NCBI RefSeq assembly: GCF_900215145.1
Contig: NZ_OBDO01000001.1
Coordinates: 744,001 to 808,000, forward strand
Direction: 5' to 3'
Origin: Geodermatophilus sabuli
GTDB lineage: Bacteria; Actinomycetota; Actinomycetes; Mycobacteriales; Geodermatophilaceae
Length of the DNA stretch: 64,000 nucleotides
Under the pieces are notes generated by a model. The model was given only the letters and a program-made list of their open reading frames with translations. It did not search any database and was not told the origin of the DNA. Shown piece by piece: positions 26,621-35,682 of this stretch; position 1 is the first letter of the stretch; each line of letters starts with the position of its first letter. The position numbers and the translations under genes are program-made.

Positions 26621-27475
26621 TCAGCGGCGGCGGACCTGCCGCTGGCTCACCGACATCTGCCGGCCACCGGGGAGCGGGCCGCCGGGGACCGGCATCCGCG
26701 CGCCGCCGAGCGCGGCCAGCCGCTTGCGCAGCGCGTTGAGCTCGGCGCCGGAGAGGTTGCGCGGGAGCTTCATGACGTGGGCGCTCAGCTTGCGCAGGGG
26801 CACCTGCCCCTCCTCGTCGCCGACCAGGATGTCGTAGATGGGGGCGTCGCCGGAGATGCGGGCGACCTTCTTCTTCTCCTGCGCCAGCAGGGGGCGCACC
26901 CGCGAGGCGGCCCCTTCGCCGACCAGGATCACGCCGGGACGGCCGAGCACCCGGTGGACGGCGTCCAGCTGCGTGGTGCCGGCGACCCCGGAGGAGACCT
27001 GCCAGTCGCCGCGCATGCCCTCCAGTACCCAGGCCGCCGCGCCCGGCTGGCCCTCCACCTGCCGGTACGCCGACCCCTGCGCCCGCCGGCCGAACACCAC
27101 GAGGGCGACCAGCACGCCGAGCAGGATCGCGAGCGGGATGAACAGGAACGGCGAGCCGAAGAGGATGCCGAGCAGCTCCACGACCGCGGCCACCGCCACG
27201 AAGGCGATCAGCATGATCCAGGGCAGCTTCGGGTCGTTCTTGCGGGTCAGCGAGTAGGCCTGCTTGATCATGCGGACCTGGTTGCCGGCCCGCTTGAGCC
27301 GACCGACCTTGGGCTGGCCGTTCTTGTCGAGCTTGCCGGCCTTGCCGCTCGTGCCCTGGGCGGCGCCGGCCTTGGCCCCTGCGGCCGTCGACCCGCCCCG
27401 GCCGCGGGCGGCGGTCGGGCCCCGCCCGGCCTTGCCGGTCGGTGCGGGGGAGTCGGGAGACTTGCTGCGTGCCAT
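26621..27475 (-). CDS. DUF4191 domain membrane protein
   Basis: A 284-residue actinobacterial protein. The N terminus (about 60 residues) is basic, Ala/Gly/Ser-rich and probably disordered. Two close hydrophobic segments follow (LPWIMLIAFVAVAAVVELLG and FLFIPLAILLGVLVALVVFG), then a conserved cytosolic domain with GRPGVILVGEGAASRVRPLL. DUF4191 has no known function and almost always lies next to lipA, as here. TATCCT at 27487-27482, six bases before the ATG, gives a leaderless start. Confidence 0.88.
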   Translation of the reverse strand: MARSKSPDSPAPTGKAGRGPTAARGRGGSTAAGAKAGAAQGTSGKAGKLDKNGQPKVGRLKRAGNQVRMIKQAYSLTRKNDPKLPWIMLIAFVAVAAVVELLGILFGSPFLFIPLAILLGVLVALVVFGRRAQGSAYRQVEGQPGAAAWVLEGMRGDWQVSSGVAGTTQLDAVHRVLGRPGVILVGEGAASRVRPLLAQEKKKVARISGDAPIYDILVGDEEGQVPLRKLSAHVMKLPRNLSGAELNALRKRLAALGGARMPVPGGPLPGGRQMSVSQRQVRRR

Positions 27476-27529
27476 GCCCCCAGGATAGGGGCGTGACCGG
27501 GCCGGTCCGGCGGACCGGCCCGGACTCCC

Positions 27530-28504
27530 TCAGATGAAGGGGGTCAGACCCCGCGCCGCGACGGCCTGCTGGTACAGCCGACCGGCCCGGTAGGAGCTGC
27601 GGACCAGCGGCCCGGCGAGTACCCCGGGGAAGCCGATCTCCTCGGCCGTCCGCTGGAACTGCACGAACTCGTCGGGCTTGACCCAGCGCACCACCGGGTG
27701 GTGCCGCGGCGAGGGCCGCAGGTACTGGGTGATGGTCAGCAGGTCGCAGCCGGCCTCGTGCAGCGCCCGCATCGTCTCGACCACCTCCTCCGGCTCCTCG
27801 CCCATCCCGAGGATGAGGTTGGACTTGGTGACCAGGCCGGCCTCGCGGGCAGCAGCGATCACCGTCAGGGAGCGCTCGAAGCGGAAGCCGGGACGGATGC
27901 GCTTGAAGATCCGCGGCACGGTCTCGACGTTGTGCGCGAGCACCTCGGGCCGGGAGGAGAACACCTCGGCCAGCTGGTCGGGGTCGGCGTTGAAGTCGGG
28001 GATGAGCAGTTCGACGCCGCAGCCGGGGACGGCGGCGTGGATCTGCCGGACCGTCTCGGCGTAGAGCCAGGCGCCGCCGTCGGGCAGGTCGTCGCGGGCG
28101 ACCCCGGTGACCGTGGCGTACTTGAGCGCCATCGTCGCGACGCTCTCGGCCACGCGGCGCGGCTCGTCGGCGTCGAACTCCGCGGGCTTGCCGGTGTCGA
28201 TCTGGCAGAAGTCGCAGCGCCGGGTGCACTGGTCCCCGCCGATGAGGAAGGTGGCCTCGCGGTCCTCCCAGCACTCGTAGATGTTGGGACAGCCGGCCTC
28301 TTCGCAGACGGTGTGCAGGCCCTCGCGGCGGACCAGCGACTTCAGCTCCGTGTACTCGGGGCCGGTCTTCAGCCGGGTCTTGATCCACTCGGGCTTGCGC
28401 TCGATCGGCACCTGGCTGTTGCGGACCTCAAGGCGCAGCAACTTGCGGCCGGACGGTGCGATCGGGGAGTCCGAGGAGGGGGTCGGGGCCACCGTCTCAC
28501 TCAT
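27530..28504 (-). CDS. lipA: lipoyl synthase
   Basis: A 324-residue radical-SAM enzyme that inserts two sulfurs into octanoyl groups on lipoyl domains. The radical-SAM cluster motif is CTRRCDFC, and the auxiliary cluster cysteines are in [12 protein letters not shown], with the invariant C-terminal RSSYRAG. The clients are visible in this window: the lipoyl domains of the SucB-type acyltransferase. The ATG has TACCGT (28518-28513) eight bases upstream and no Shine-Dalgarno, so leaderless expression is likely. A hairpin isolates it from the gene upstream on the same strand. lipB lies 5.6 kb away, separated by leuS and others. Confidence 0.97.
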   Translation of the reverse strand: MSETVAPTPSSDSPIAPSGRKLLRLEVRNSQVPIERKPEWIKTRLKTGPEYTELKSLVRREGLHTVCEEAGCPNIYECWEDREATFLIGGDQCTRRCDFCQIDTGKPAEFDADEPRRVAESVATMALKYATVTGVARDDLPDGGAWLYAETVRQIHAAVPGCGVELLIPDFNADPDQLAEVFSSRPEVLAHNVETVPRIFKRIRPGFRFERSLTVIAAAREAGLVTKSNLILGMGEEPEEVVETMRALHEAGCDLLTITQYLRPSPRHHPVVRWVKPDEFVQFQRTAEEIGFPGVLAGPLVRSSYRAGRLYQQAVAARGLTPFI

Positions 28505-28529
28505 GATCGGCCACGGTACTCCGCACGCA

Positions 28530-28563
28530 CGCCGCCCCCGTCGCGTCGGCGACGGGGGCGGCG
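28530..28563. terminator. terminator hairpin upstream of lipA
   Basis: A 15-bp perfect stem (28530-28544 and 28549-28563) with loop GTCG. It lies 16 bases beyond the stop of the helical-protein gene and ahead of lipA on the same strand, so it uncouples the two. Confidence 0.85.
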
Positions 28564-28579
28564 TGGCGGTCAGGGCTCG

Positions 28580-29623
28580 TCAGCGGGGCCCGGCGGTCGG
28601 GCCCTCGTCGGCACCGCCGCCGCCGCTGAAGGGCTGCTGCGCGTCGGAGCCGTTCACGGTGTCGGTGTCCGGGCCGTCGCCCTGGACGAGCTGGGCGTCG
28701 CGCACGCCCATGTCCTGCTCCGCGGGTGCGGAGTCGCCGGGGACGTCCTGGGCGGTGGAGACGGTCTTGCCGCTGTTGCTCGGGGAACTGGGCACGGGGT
28801 CCTCTCGGTAGCTGGGCACGGGCCCGTCGCCGCTGGGGGCGGGGGTCCACAGGTCGTCGTCCTTGCGCCGACGGAGCGCGGCGAAGGCAGCCGCGCCGAC
28901 CACGAGGACGGCGAGCAGCCACGGCCAGCGGCGGGGCCCGCGCTCGGCCACCACCGTCCGCCGGACGTGCTTCTTCGCCTTCGCCGCCTTCCTCTCCAGG
29001 GCCCGCCTGCGCTTGACGGCCTGCTTCTTGGCCTTGGCGGTGGTGGCGGTGAGCTCCTCGCGGCGGACGTCGAGCTCCTCGAGCGCGTGGTGGAGCCCGG
29101 TCGCGATGGACTCACGGGTGGACTCCAGCACCGGGGACACCGCCTCGCGGGCGGCCAGCACCCTCGGTGCGGCGTAGGCGAGGGTGGCCGCCTGCGCCGC
29201 GGTCAGCCGCGGGACGACGTCGTGCTCGAGGGCCTTGTGCGCCGCCTCGCGGGCCGCCTCCACCCGGGGGGCGAGGTCGGCCGCGGCTCTGCTGGCGGCC
29301 AGCTGGGCGCTGGTGAGCGCCGCCGTGACGCGTGGTGCGGCCGCCCCGCGGGCGGCGTCCACGCGGGGGGAGAGGGCGTCTCTGGCCGAGGCCACGGCGG
29401 GGGCGGCGACGGCCACGGCGGCTGCCACCTTGGGCGCCACGGCGACCCTGGCCGCGTCCAGCGCCGGGCCGGTCGCCTCGCGGGCGGCCTCGACGCGCGG
29501 TGCGAGCTGTTCCGCCGCCGCCCGACCGGCCTCCGCCACCGCCGTGCCGATGTGGCTGAAGCCCTCCTGGAGCTCCTCGCCGATGATCTGGCCGTGCGTC
29601 TTCTTGCGGAACACGGGATGCAC
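28580..29623 (-). CDS. Ala-rich repeat helical protein with one membrane segment
   Basis: A 347-residue protein that I cannot place in a named family. After FRKKTHGQIIGEELQEGFSHIG, residues 30-190 consist of degenerate 11-residue-type repeats built on APRVEAAREA-like units, predicted to form long amphipathic helices as in apolipoprotein- or LEA-like proteins. A Lys/Arg-rich stretch follows (residues 190-225), then one membrane segment (WPWLLAVLVVGAAAFAAL) and an acidic, Ser/Pro-rich tail. Such a layout suits membrane-surface or envelope association. The neighbours are lipA and an LLM oxidoreductase; neither gives a function. Confidence 0.75.
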   Translation of the reverse strand: MHPVFRKKTHGQIIGEELQEGFSHIGTAVAEAGRAAAEQLAPRVEAAREATGPALDAARVAVAPKVAAAVAVAAPAVASARDALSPRVDAARGAAAPRVTAALTSAQLAASRAAADLAPRVEAAREAAHKALEHDVVPRLTAAQAATLAYAAPRVLAAREAVSPVLESTRESIATGLHHALEELDVRREELTATTAKAKKQAVKRRRALERKAAKAKKHVRRTVVAERGPRRWPWLLAVLVVGAAAFAALRRRKDDDLWTPAPSGDGPVPSYREDPVPSSPSNSGKTVSTAQDVPGDSAPAEQDMGVRDAQLVQGDGPDTDTVNGSDAQQPFSGGGGADEGPTAGPR

Positions 29624-29732
29624 CTCCGGGTTGATCGTCTCGGCGGCCCATCCTGCCCGCTCGCCGCGACGGGCACACCCCGAACGCGATCTCGGGACGA
29701 CGGATCCCGGCCGTCCTGGTTAGCGTTCGGCG

Positions 29733-30662
29733 GTGCAGCTACGCATCTTCACCGAACCCCAGCAGGGTGCCACCTACGACGACCTGCTCGCCGTCGCGCG
29801 GCGGACCGAGGAGACGGGCTTCGACGCCTTCTTCCGGTCCGACCACTACCTGGCCATGGGCGGGGACGGCCTGCCCGGACCGACCGACGCCTGGGTGACC
29901 CTCGCCGGGCTGGCCCGCGAGACCAGTCGCATCCGGCTCGGGACGCTGATGACCGCGGCGACCTTCCGCCTCCCTGGTCCGCTGGCGATCTCGGTGGCGC
30001 AGGTGGACCAGATGAGCGGCGGCCGCGTGGAGCTCGGCATCGGCTCGGGCTGGTACGAGGAGGAGCACCGGGCCTACGGCATCCCGTTCCCGGAGCTGGG
30101 CGAGCGCTTCGACCGCTACGAGGAGCAGCTCGCCGTCATCACCGGCCTGTGGAACACGCCGGCGGGGGAGACCTTCGACTTCGCCGGTGAGCACTACCAG
30201 GTGGCCGGCTCCCCGGCGCTGCCCAAGCCGGTGCAGGCCGGCGGCGTCCCGGTCCTGGTCGGTGGCCGCGGGAAGCGGCGGACACCGCGGCTGGCGGCTC
30301 GCTACGCCGGCGAGTTCAACGTGCCCTTCGCCCCCGTCGAGGAGAACGCGCGCCTGTTCGCCGGGGTGCGGGAGGCCTGCGAGGAGGCCGGCCGCGACCC
30401 GGCGTCCATGGTCTACAGCTCGGCCCTGGTGCTGTGCGCCGGCGAGGACGAGGCCGAGCTCGCCCGCCGGGCCGCCGCCATCGGCCGCGAGGTCGACGAG
30501 CTGCGGGAGCACGGGGCGGCCGGCACCCCGGCCGAGGTCATCGACACCCTGGGCCGGTACGGGCAGGCCGGTGCCTCGCGGGTCTACCTCCAGGTCCTGG
30601 ACCTGGCCGACCTCGACCACCTCGACCTGGTCGCCGCCGAGATCGCACCCCAGCTGGGCTGA
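29733..30662 (+). CDS. LLM class F420-dependent oxidoreductase
   Basis: A 309-residue luciferase-like TIM-barrel protein of the F420-binding subfamily. Visible: FFRSDHYLAMGG, IRLGTLMTAATFRLPGPLA, the VELGIGSGWYEEEHRAYGIPF block typical of the family, and VLVGGRGKRRTPRLAARYA. These enzymes use reduced F420 in hydride transfer; substrates vary widely and are unknown here. The GTG start has TAGCGT at 29721-29726, six bases upstream, so the message is probably leaderless. Confidence 0.9.
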   Translation: MQLRIFTEPQQGATYDDLLAVARRTEETGFDAFFRSDHYLAMGGDGLPGPTDAWVTLAGLARETSRIRLGTLMTAATFRLPGPLAISVAQVDQMSGGRVELGIGSGWYEEEHRAYGIPFPELGERFDRYEEQLAVITGLWNTPAGETFDFAGEHYQVAGSPALPKPVQAGGVPVLVGGRGKRRTPRLAARYAGEFNVPFAPVEENARLFAGVREACEEAGRDPASMVYSSALVLCAGEDEAELARRAAAIGREVDELREHGAAGTPAEVIDTLGRYGQAGASRVYLQVLDLADLDHLDLVAAEIAPQLG

Positions 30663-30731
30663 CGACGGGCTCCGAGTTCGACCTCAGGTGGAGGTCCAGC
30701 CCCGGACGGGTGCATCCGAGCACTCCCCGCC

Positions 30732-30764
30732 CCCAGTAGGCCGACCTGAGCTCCGCCTACTGGG
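30732..30764. terminator. hairpin after the LLM oxidoreductase gene
   Basis: A 10-bp stem (30732-30741 and 30755-30764, CCCAGTAGGC) with a 13-base loop, about 70 bases after the stop. The 30663-30958 stretch otherwise shows no coding signal and should hold the end of one transcript and the promoter of leuS. Confidence 0.6.
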
Positions 30765-30958
30765 AGCACCACGGGAACTCGATGGGATCCACCTGTCGGT
30801 CAGCGGGCCGCCTGGCGCGCTCGACACCGCGCTGCACGACGTCCTGGTGCGCCGAGCTGGACTGAGCGGCCGACCCGGCCCCGTCCGCCCGACCCGGCGG
30901 GCGGCGGGGTCGTCGTCGGTGCTGGTCGGAAGGGCGGGGGATCGCCGCGGCGGCGCGG

Positions 30959-30964
30959 TAGGAT
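30959..30964 (+). promoter_or_regulatory. -10 element of the leuS leader transcript
   Basis: TAGGAT lies seven bases before the GTG of the leader peptide, the same spacing as at many genes of this window. The RNA would start at or next to the leader peptide codon, making the leader peptide itself leaderless. No clear -35 was seen. Confidence 0.65.
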
Positions 30965-30971
30965 CGCAGAC

Positions 30972-31007
30972 GTGACCAGGCGGCTGCTGCTCACCCCGCC
31001 GTGCTGA
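30972..31007 (+). CDS. leuS leader peptide (Leu-Leu-Leu attenuator peptide)
   Basis: GTG followed by ten codons and TGA encodes VTRRLLLTPPC, with three consecutive leucine codons (CTG CTG CTC, 30984-30992). An intrinsic terminator begins 25 bases after the stop and ends just before leuS. This is the layout of ribosome-mediated attenuation: shortage of charged tRNA-Leu stalls the ribosome at the Leu codons and should let transcription enter leuS. A second hairpin, 30997-31006 with 31023-31032, abuts the terminator stem and could take part in the switch. Too short for ordinary gene finding. Confidence 0.75.
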   Translation: MTRRLLLTPPC

Positions 31008-31031
31008 CCTGAGCAGTCCGGACAGCACGGC

Positions 31032-31057
31032 GACCCCTCCTGTGCGAGGGGTCTTTT
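31032..31057 (+). terminator. attenuator terminator before leuS
   Basis: Stem GACCCCTC (31032-31039) pairs with GAGGGGTC (31046-31053), loop of six bases, followed directly by TTTT. It is one of the few hairpins here with a T-run, as needed for factor-independent termination. It lies between the leader peptide and leuS on the same strand. Confidence 0.85.
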
Positions 31058-31097
31058 CATGTCCGCCGCCGGTACGACGATCCGGGAGCACGAGACG

Positions 31098-34013
31098 ATG
31101 AGCCAGACGGCGAGCCAGCCCAACGCCGACCCCACGGTCGACGGCGTCCCCCCGCACCGCTACACGCCCGCGCTGGCGCAGCAGATCGAGCTCGCCTGGC
31201 AGGACCGCTGGGAGGCCGAGGGGACGTTCCACACCCCGAACCCGACCGGCCGGCTCTCCGCCGGCTTCGAGCGGGTCGCCGACCGGCCCAAGTTCTTCGC
31301 GATGGACATGTTCCCGTACCCGTCGGGCGCCGGCCTGCACGTCGGCCACCCGCTGGGTTACCTGGGCACGGACGTCACCAGCCGGTTCCGCCGGATGGAC
31401 GGCGACAACGTGCTGCACCCCATGGGGTATGACGCCTTTGGTCTGCCCGCCGAGCAGTACGCCGTCCAGACCGGGCAACACCCGCGGATCACCACCGAGG
31501 CCAACATCGCGGCCATCAAGGCCCAGCTGCGCCGCCTGGGCGTCGACCACGACGACCGCCGCAGCTTCGCCACGATCGACCCGGGCTACTACAAGTGGAC
31601 CCAGTGGATCTTCCTGCAGCTGTTCGGGGCCTGGTTCGACCCGGAGGCGGGGAAGGCCCGCCGGGTCGAGGAGCTGGTGGCCGAGCTGGACGCCGGCACG
31701 CGGGAGCCCGCTCCCGGCACCAACCCCTCCGGCCGGCCGTGGGCGGAGCTGGGCGAGGTCGCGCGCCGCAGGGTCATCGACGCCCACCGGCTGGCCTACC
31801 TGCACGAGGCCCCGGTGAACTGGTGCCCGGGGCTGGGCACCGTCCTCTCCAACGAGGAGGTCACCGCGGACGGCCGCTCCGAGCGCGGCAACTTCCCCGT
31901 GTTCCGGCGCCCGCTCAAGCAGTGGATGATGCGGATCACCGCCTACGCCGACCGGCTGATCGACGACCTCGACCGGCTGGACTGGTCGGAGTCGGTGAAG
32001 GTCATGCAGCGCAACTGGATCGGCCGCTCGACCGGCGCCCGGATCCGGTTCACCGTCGGGGCCGCGGGGCGGGTGGATGCTCGCGCGGAGACGATCGAGG
32101 TCTTCACCACCCGTCCGGACACCCTGTTCGGCGCCACCTACATGGTGCTCGCTCCGGAACACCCGCTGGTCCCCTCGCTGACCGCGCCGTCCTGGCCCGA
32201 CGGCACCGACCCCCGGTGGACCGGCGGCGCGGCGACTCCCGCCGAGGCCGTCGAGGCCTACCAGCGGCAGGCCTCCCGCCGCTCCGAGCTGGACCGCCAG
32301 GACACCGGCCGCGAGAAGACCGGCGTCTGGCTCGGCGTCACGGCGGTCAACCCGGTGAACGGCCGTGAGCTGCCGGTGTTCATCGCCGACTACGTGCTGA
32401 CCGGCTACGGCACCGGCGCGATCATGGCCGTGCCCGGGGAGGACACCCGCGACTTCGAGTTCGCGCAGGTCTTCGGGCTCCCGGTCGTCCGGACGGTGCA
32501 GCCGCCGGAGGACTTCGACGGCGGGGCGTACACGGGCACCGGCCCGATGATCAACTCGGCCAACGACGAGATCTCGCTGAACGGGCTGGACAAGGTGGCG
32601 GCGATCACGCGGATCACCGACTGGCTGGTCGCCCGTGGCTCCGGCGAGGGCACGACGACCTACAAGCTGCGCGACTGGCTGTTCAGCCGGCAGCGCTACT
32701 GGGGCGAGCCGTTCCCGATCGTCTACGACGAGGACGACCTGCCGGTCGCCGTCCCGACGTCGATGCTGCCAGTGCTCCTGCCCGAGGTCGACGACTACTC
32801 GCCGAAGACGTTCGACGACGACGACGCCGACTCCGAGCCGGAGCCGCCGCTGTCCCGGGCGACCGAGTGGACGACGGTCGTGCTGGACCTGGGCGACGGT
32901 CCGAAGCAGTACCGGCGGGAGACCAACACGATGCCCAACTGGGCGGGCTCGTGCTGGTACTACCTGCGGTACCTGGACCCGGGCGACGACGAGCAGATGG
33001 TCGACCCGGAGCTGGAGCGCTACTGGCTGGGTCCCCGCGGGGAGGGCGACGTCGGCGGCGTCGACCTGTACGTCGGCGGGGTCGAGCACATCGTGCTGCA
33101 CCTGCTGTACGCCCGCTTCTGGCACAAGGTGCTGTACGACCTGGGGTACGTCTCCAGCGAGGAGCCGTTCCGCCGGCTGGTCAACCAGGGCTACATCTCC
33201 GCCTACGCCTACACCGACGAGCGCGGCTTCTACGTGCCCGCCGCCGAGGTGGTGGAGGAGAACGGGCAGTTCCTCTACGAGGGCAAGCCGGTCAACCGTG
33301 AGTACGGGAAGATCGGCAAGAGCCTGAAGAACATGGTCACGCCGGACGAGATGATCGGCGCCTACGGGGCCGACACGTTCCGGGTGTACGAGATGTCGAC
33401 CGGTCCGCTGGAGCAGTCCCGTCCGTGGGAGACCAAGGCGGTCGTCGGGTCGCAGCGGCTGCTGCAGCGGATCTGGCGCGTGGTGGTCGACGAGGAGACC
33501 GGGGCGGTCCGTGCCGACGACGACCAGGCCCCCTCGGAGGAGACCCTGCGGGCGCTGCACCGGGCGATCGACGGCGTGCGTGACGGCATGGCCACGCTGC
33601 GGTTCAACATCGCCATCGCCCGGATCACGGAGTTGACCAACCACCTGACGCAGGCGTTCGGGGCCACCTCGCCGGTGCCGCGGTCGGTCGCGGAGCCGCT
33701 GGTCCTGCTGGTGGCGCCGCTCGCGCCGCACCTCGCCGAGGAGCTGTGGTCGCGGCTGGGCCACACCGACTCCGTGGCGTGGGCGCCGTTCCCGGTGGCC
33801 GACCAGCAGTGGCTGGTCGAGGACACCGTGCAGGTGGCCGTGCAGGTGAACGGCAAGGTGCGGTCGCAGGTCTCGGTGCCGGCCGACGCCGACGCCGCCG
33901 CACTGGAGGCCGCGGCCCGCGCCGACGAGAAGATCGCCGGGCACATCACCGGGAAGACGGTGCGCCGGGTCGTGGCCGTCCCCGGCCGGCTGGTCAACTT
34001 CGTCCTCGGCTGA
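31098..34013 (+). CDS. leuS: leucyl-tRNA synthetase
   Basis: A 971-residue class I synthetase. The HIGH signature is in [16 protein letters not shown] and the KMSKS signature appears as [11 protein letters not shown]. The CP1 editing domain ([19 protein letters not shown]) and the C-terminal anticodon-binding and tRNA-binding parts are complete. The length fits actinobacterial LeuRS. ATG 31098 is preferred over the in-frame ATG 31059, which starts two bases after the terminator T-run and has no ribosome site; GGGAG precedes 31098. Expression is predicted to be leucine-controlled by the leader upstream. Confidence 0.96.
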   Translation: MSQTASQPNADPTVDGVPPHRYTPALAQQIELAWQDRWEAEGTFHTPNPTGRLSAGFERVADRPKFFAMDMFPYPSGAGLHVGHPLGYLGTDVTSRFRRMDGDNVLHPMGYDAFGLPAEQYAVQTGQHPRITTEANIAAIKAQLRRLGVDHDDRRSFATIDPGYYKWTQWIFLQLFGAWFDPEAGKARRVEELVAELDAGTREPAPGTNPSGRPWAELGEVARRRVIDAHRLAYLHEAPVNWCPGLGTVLSNEEVTADGRSERGNFPVFRRPLKQWMMRITAYADRLIDDLDRLDWSESVKVMQRNWIGRSTGARIRFTVGAAGRVDARAETIEVFTTRPDTLFGATYMVLAPEHPLVPSLTAPSWPDGTDPRWTGGAATPAEAVEAYQRQASRRSELDRQDTGREKTGVWLGVTAVNPVNGRELPVFIADYVLTGYGTGAIMAVPGEDTRDFEFAQVFGLPVVRTVQPPEDFDGGAYTGTGPMINSANDEISLNGLDKVAAITRITDWLVARGSGEGTTTYKLRDWLFSRQRYWGEPFPIVYDEDDLPVAVPTSMLPVLLPEVDDYSPKTFDDDDADSEPEPPLSRATEWTTVVLDLGDGPKQYRRETNTMPNWAGSCWYYLRYLDPGDDEQMVDPELERYWLGPRGEGDVGGVDLYVGGVEHIVLHLLYARFWHKVLYDLGYVSSEEPFRRLVNQGYISAYAYTDERGFYVPAAEVVEENGQFLYEGKPVNREYGKIGKSLKNMVTPDEMIGAYGADTFRVYEMSTGPLEQSRPWETKAVVGSQRLLQRIWRVVVDEETGAVRADDDQAPSEETLRALHRAIDGVRDGMATLRFNIAIARITELTNHLTQAFGATSPVPRSVAEPLVLLVAPLAPHLAEELWSRLGHTDSVAWAPFPVADQQWLVEDTVQVAVQVNGKVRSQVSVPADADAAALEAAARADEKIAGHITGKTVRRVVAVPGRLVNFVLG

Positions 34014-34020
34014 GGGCAGT

Positions 34021-34055
34021 CCCCTCCCCGGCGTCCCGCGCGGGCTCGGGAGGGG
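34021..34055. terminator. terminator between leuS and lipB
   Basis: CCCCTCCC (34021-34028) pairs with GGGAGGGG (34048-34055) across a GC-rich loop, seven bases after the leuS stop and 21 bases before the lipB end. It serves convergent genes. Confidence 0.7.
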
Positions 34056-34076
34056 CCGCCGCGCGCCCCGCTGCGG

Positions 34077-34721
34077 TCAGGCGCCGGCGGGTTGCAGCGT
34101 CAGCACCCGCCGCATGGCGGCCTCGACCGCGTCGACGACCTCCGCGACCGGCACGTCACGACCCAGCTCGGCGGTCAGTGAGGTGGCACCGGCGTCGACG
34201 ATGCCGCAGGGGATCATGTTGGCGAACGCGGCCATGTCGGGGTCGCAGTTGAGCGCGAACCCGTGCATCGTGACGCCGCGCGCCACCCGGACGCCGATCG
34301 CCGCCACCTTGCGGTCCGGGCCGCGGTCGTCGGCGCGGACCCAGACCCCGCTGCGCCCGTCGACCCGCTCGGTGGCCAGGCCCAGCCCGGCGCACACGTC
34401 GATGAGTGCCCCCTCGAGGCGCCGGACGTGGGCGACCACGTCGACCGGGTCGGCCAGCCGGACGATAGGGTACCCGACCAGCTGTCCCGGCCCGTGCCAG
34501 GTGATCTTGCCGCCACGGTCGACGTCGATGACCGGGGTGCCGTCGAACGGGCGCTCGTGGGGCTCGGTGCGCTTGCCGGCCGTGTAGACCGGCGGGTGCT
34601 CCAGCAGCATCAACGTGTCCGGTGCGGAGCCCTCCACCACGCGGGTGTGCAGCTCGCGCTGCTGCGCCCACGCCTGCTCGTAGTCGACGGTGCCGAGCCG
34701 GAGTACCTGCAGATCGCTCAC
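34077..34721 (-). CDS. lipB: octanoyl-[acyl carrier protein]:protein N-octanoyltransferase
   Basis: A 214-residue LipB that moves octanoate from ACP to lipoyl domains before LipA acts. The catalytic Lys is in [12 protein letters not shown] and the nucleophilic Cys in [26 protein letters not shown] is also diagnostic. GTG 34721 is fixed by TAGGCT at 34734-34729, seven bases upstream, giving a leaderless message. It is separated from lipA by leuS, an LLM oxidoreductase and the helical protein. Confidence 0.95.
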   Translation of the reverse strand: MSDLQVLRLGTVDYEQAWAQQRELHTRVVEGSAPDTLMLLEHPPVYTAGKRTEPHERPFDGTPVIDVDRGGKITWHGPGQLVGYPIVRLADPVDVVAHVRRLEGALIDVCAGLGLATERVDGRSGVWVRADDRGPDRKVAAIGVRVARGVTMHGFALNCDPDMAAFANMIPCGIVDAGATSLTAELGRDVPVAEVVDAVEAAMRRVLTLQPAGA

Positions 34722-34795
34722 GACGCCCAGCCTAGAGAAGGGACCCCGTCCTCCCCACCGCGCGCCAGCTGGAGGCGGGACCCGGACAGGGCCAC

Positions 34796-35530
34796 TCAGC
34801 GCAGCCGCCGGGGCTCGAGCCGGGTCTCGACGGCCGAAGCGTCCGGTCCGCGCTCGACCCGGTATGCGGCCTTGCCCGGCCGGTCGGCGACCGCCTCCAC
34901 CAGCTCCGCGCCCCGGTACACCAGCCCGACGCCGTCGTCGGTGGCGTGCCCGCCCGGCAGCGTCCCGTCGGCGACGAGCCGGTGGTACAGCGGGCGCCGC
35001 TGCTCCTCGGAGTCGTAGTGCACCCCGTTCGAGGTCGGGATGAGGGCGAGGCCGTTGGTGACCGGCCGCAGGTCCGGGCCGTAGGAGTCGGTGGTGCCAC
35101 CGACGTGCCAGCACAGGGACCCGGCCGACACCCCGCCGAGGACGACGCCGGCCTCCCAGACCTCGCGGAACAGCTCGTCGAGCCCGTGCACCCGCCACAC
35201 TGCGAGCAGGTTCGCCACGCTGCCGCCCCCGACCCAGACCACGTCCTGCGCGAGCAGGTGGGCCCGCATGTCGGGCACCGTGGGCATGGTGAACAGGCTC
35301 AGGTGGCTGACCTCGACGCCGCTGCCTGCGAAGGCGCCGTAGACGCCGGCCACGCGCACCGGGTCGTCACCGGTGGCGGTGCCCAGATAGCACAGTCTCG
35401 GCCGGTCGGGCGCCCCGGCGAGGTCGAACGCGAGGTCGAACACCGGGCCCGGCGCCCAGTCGTAGGGGCCGCGGCCCCGGGAGTCGAAGCCGATGCTGGT
35501 CGCCAGGATGGTCGGCGCGGAGGCGGGCAC
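34796..35530 (-). CDS. peptidase E-like (S51 family) hydrolase
   Basis: A 244-residue alpha/beta protein of the peptidase S51 family (aspartyl dipeptidase, cyanophycinase relatives). The nucleophile elbow is GVSAGSLCW, preceded by [17 protein letters not shown]; the late [16 protein letters not shown] carries the histidine region. Peptidase E cleaves Asp-X dipeptides in the cytosol. No cyanophycin synthetase is nearby. The GTG start has GAGGAG upstream. It lies between lipB and the kinase with no evident functional link. Confidence 0.85.
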   Translation of the reverse strand: MPASAPTILATSIGFDSRGRGPYDWAPGPVFDLAFDLAGAPDRPRLCYLGTATGDDPVRVAGVYGAFAGSGVEVSHLSLFTMPTVPDMRAHLLAQDVVWVGGGSVANLLAVWRVHGLDELFREVWEAGVVLGGVSAGSLCWHVGGTTDSYGPDLRPVTNGLALIPTSNGVHYDSEEQRRPLYHRLVADGTLPGGHATDDGVGLVYRGAELVEAVADRPGKAAYRVERGPDASAVETRLEPRRLR

Positions 35531-35682
35531 GGTCGGGCAGCTCCTCGGAGGACGGCGGCGGATCGGTCCGAACGTAGGCCGCTCGCGGCGGGCGCGGGCG
35601 GCCGGGACCGTGCCGGTGGACGACGTCCCCGCCTGTGGACGACGAGAGCGGGGGAGGCTCGCGGCGACCTACGGTGCCCGTC

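Noticed and set aside
30663-31058. T-box riboswitch ahead of leuS
   Set aside because: No T-box sequence or specifier-loop structure seen; the leader peptide with Leu codons explains the terminator.
30684-33944. A 1086-codon open frame antisense to leuS
   Set aside because: leuS is unmistakable on the other strand; the antisense translation is low-complexity Val/Gly/Asp/Arg.
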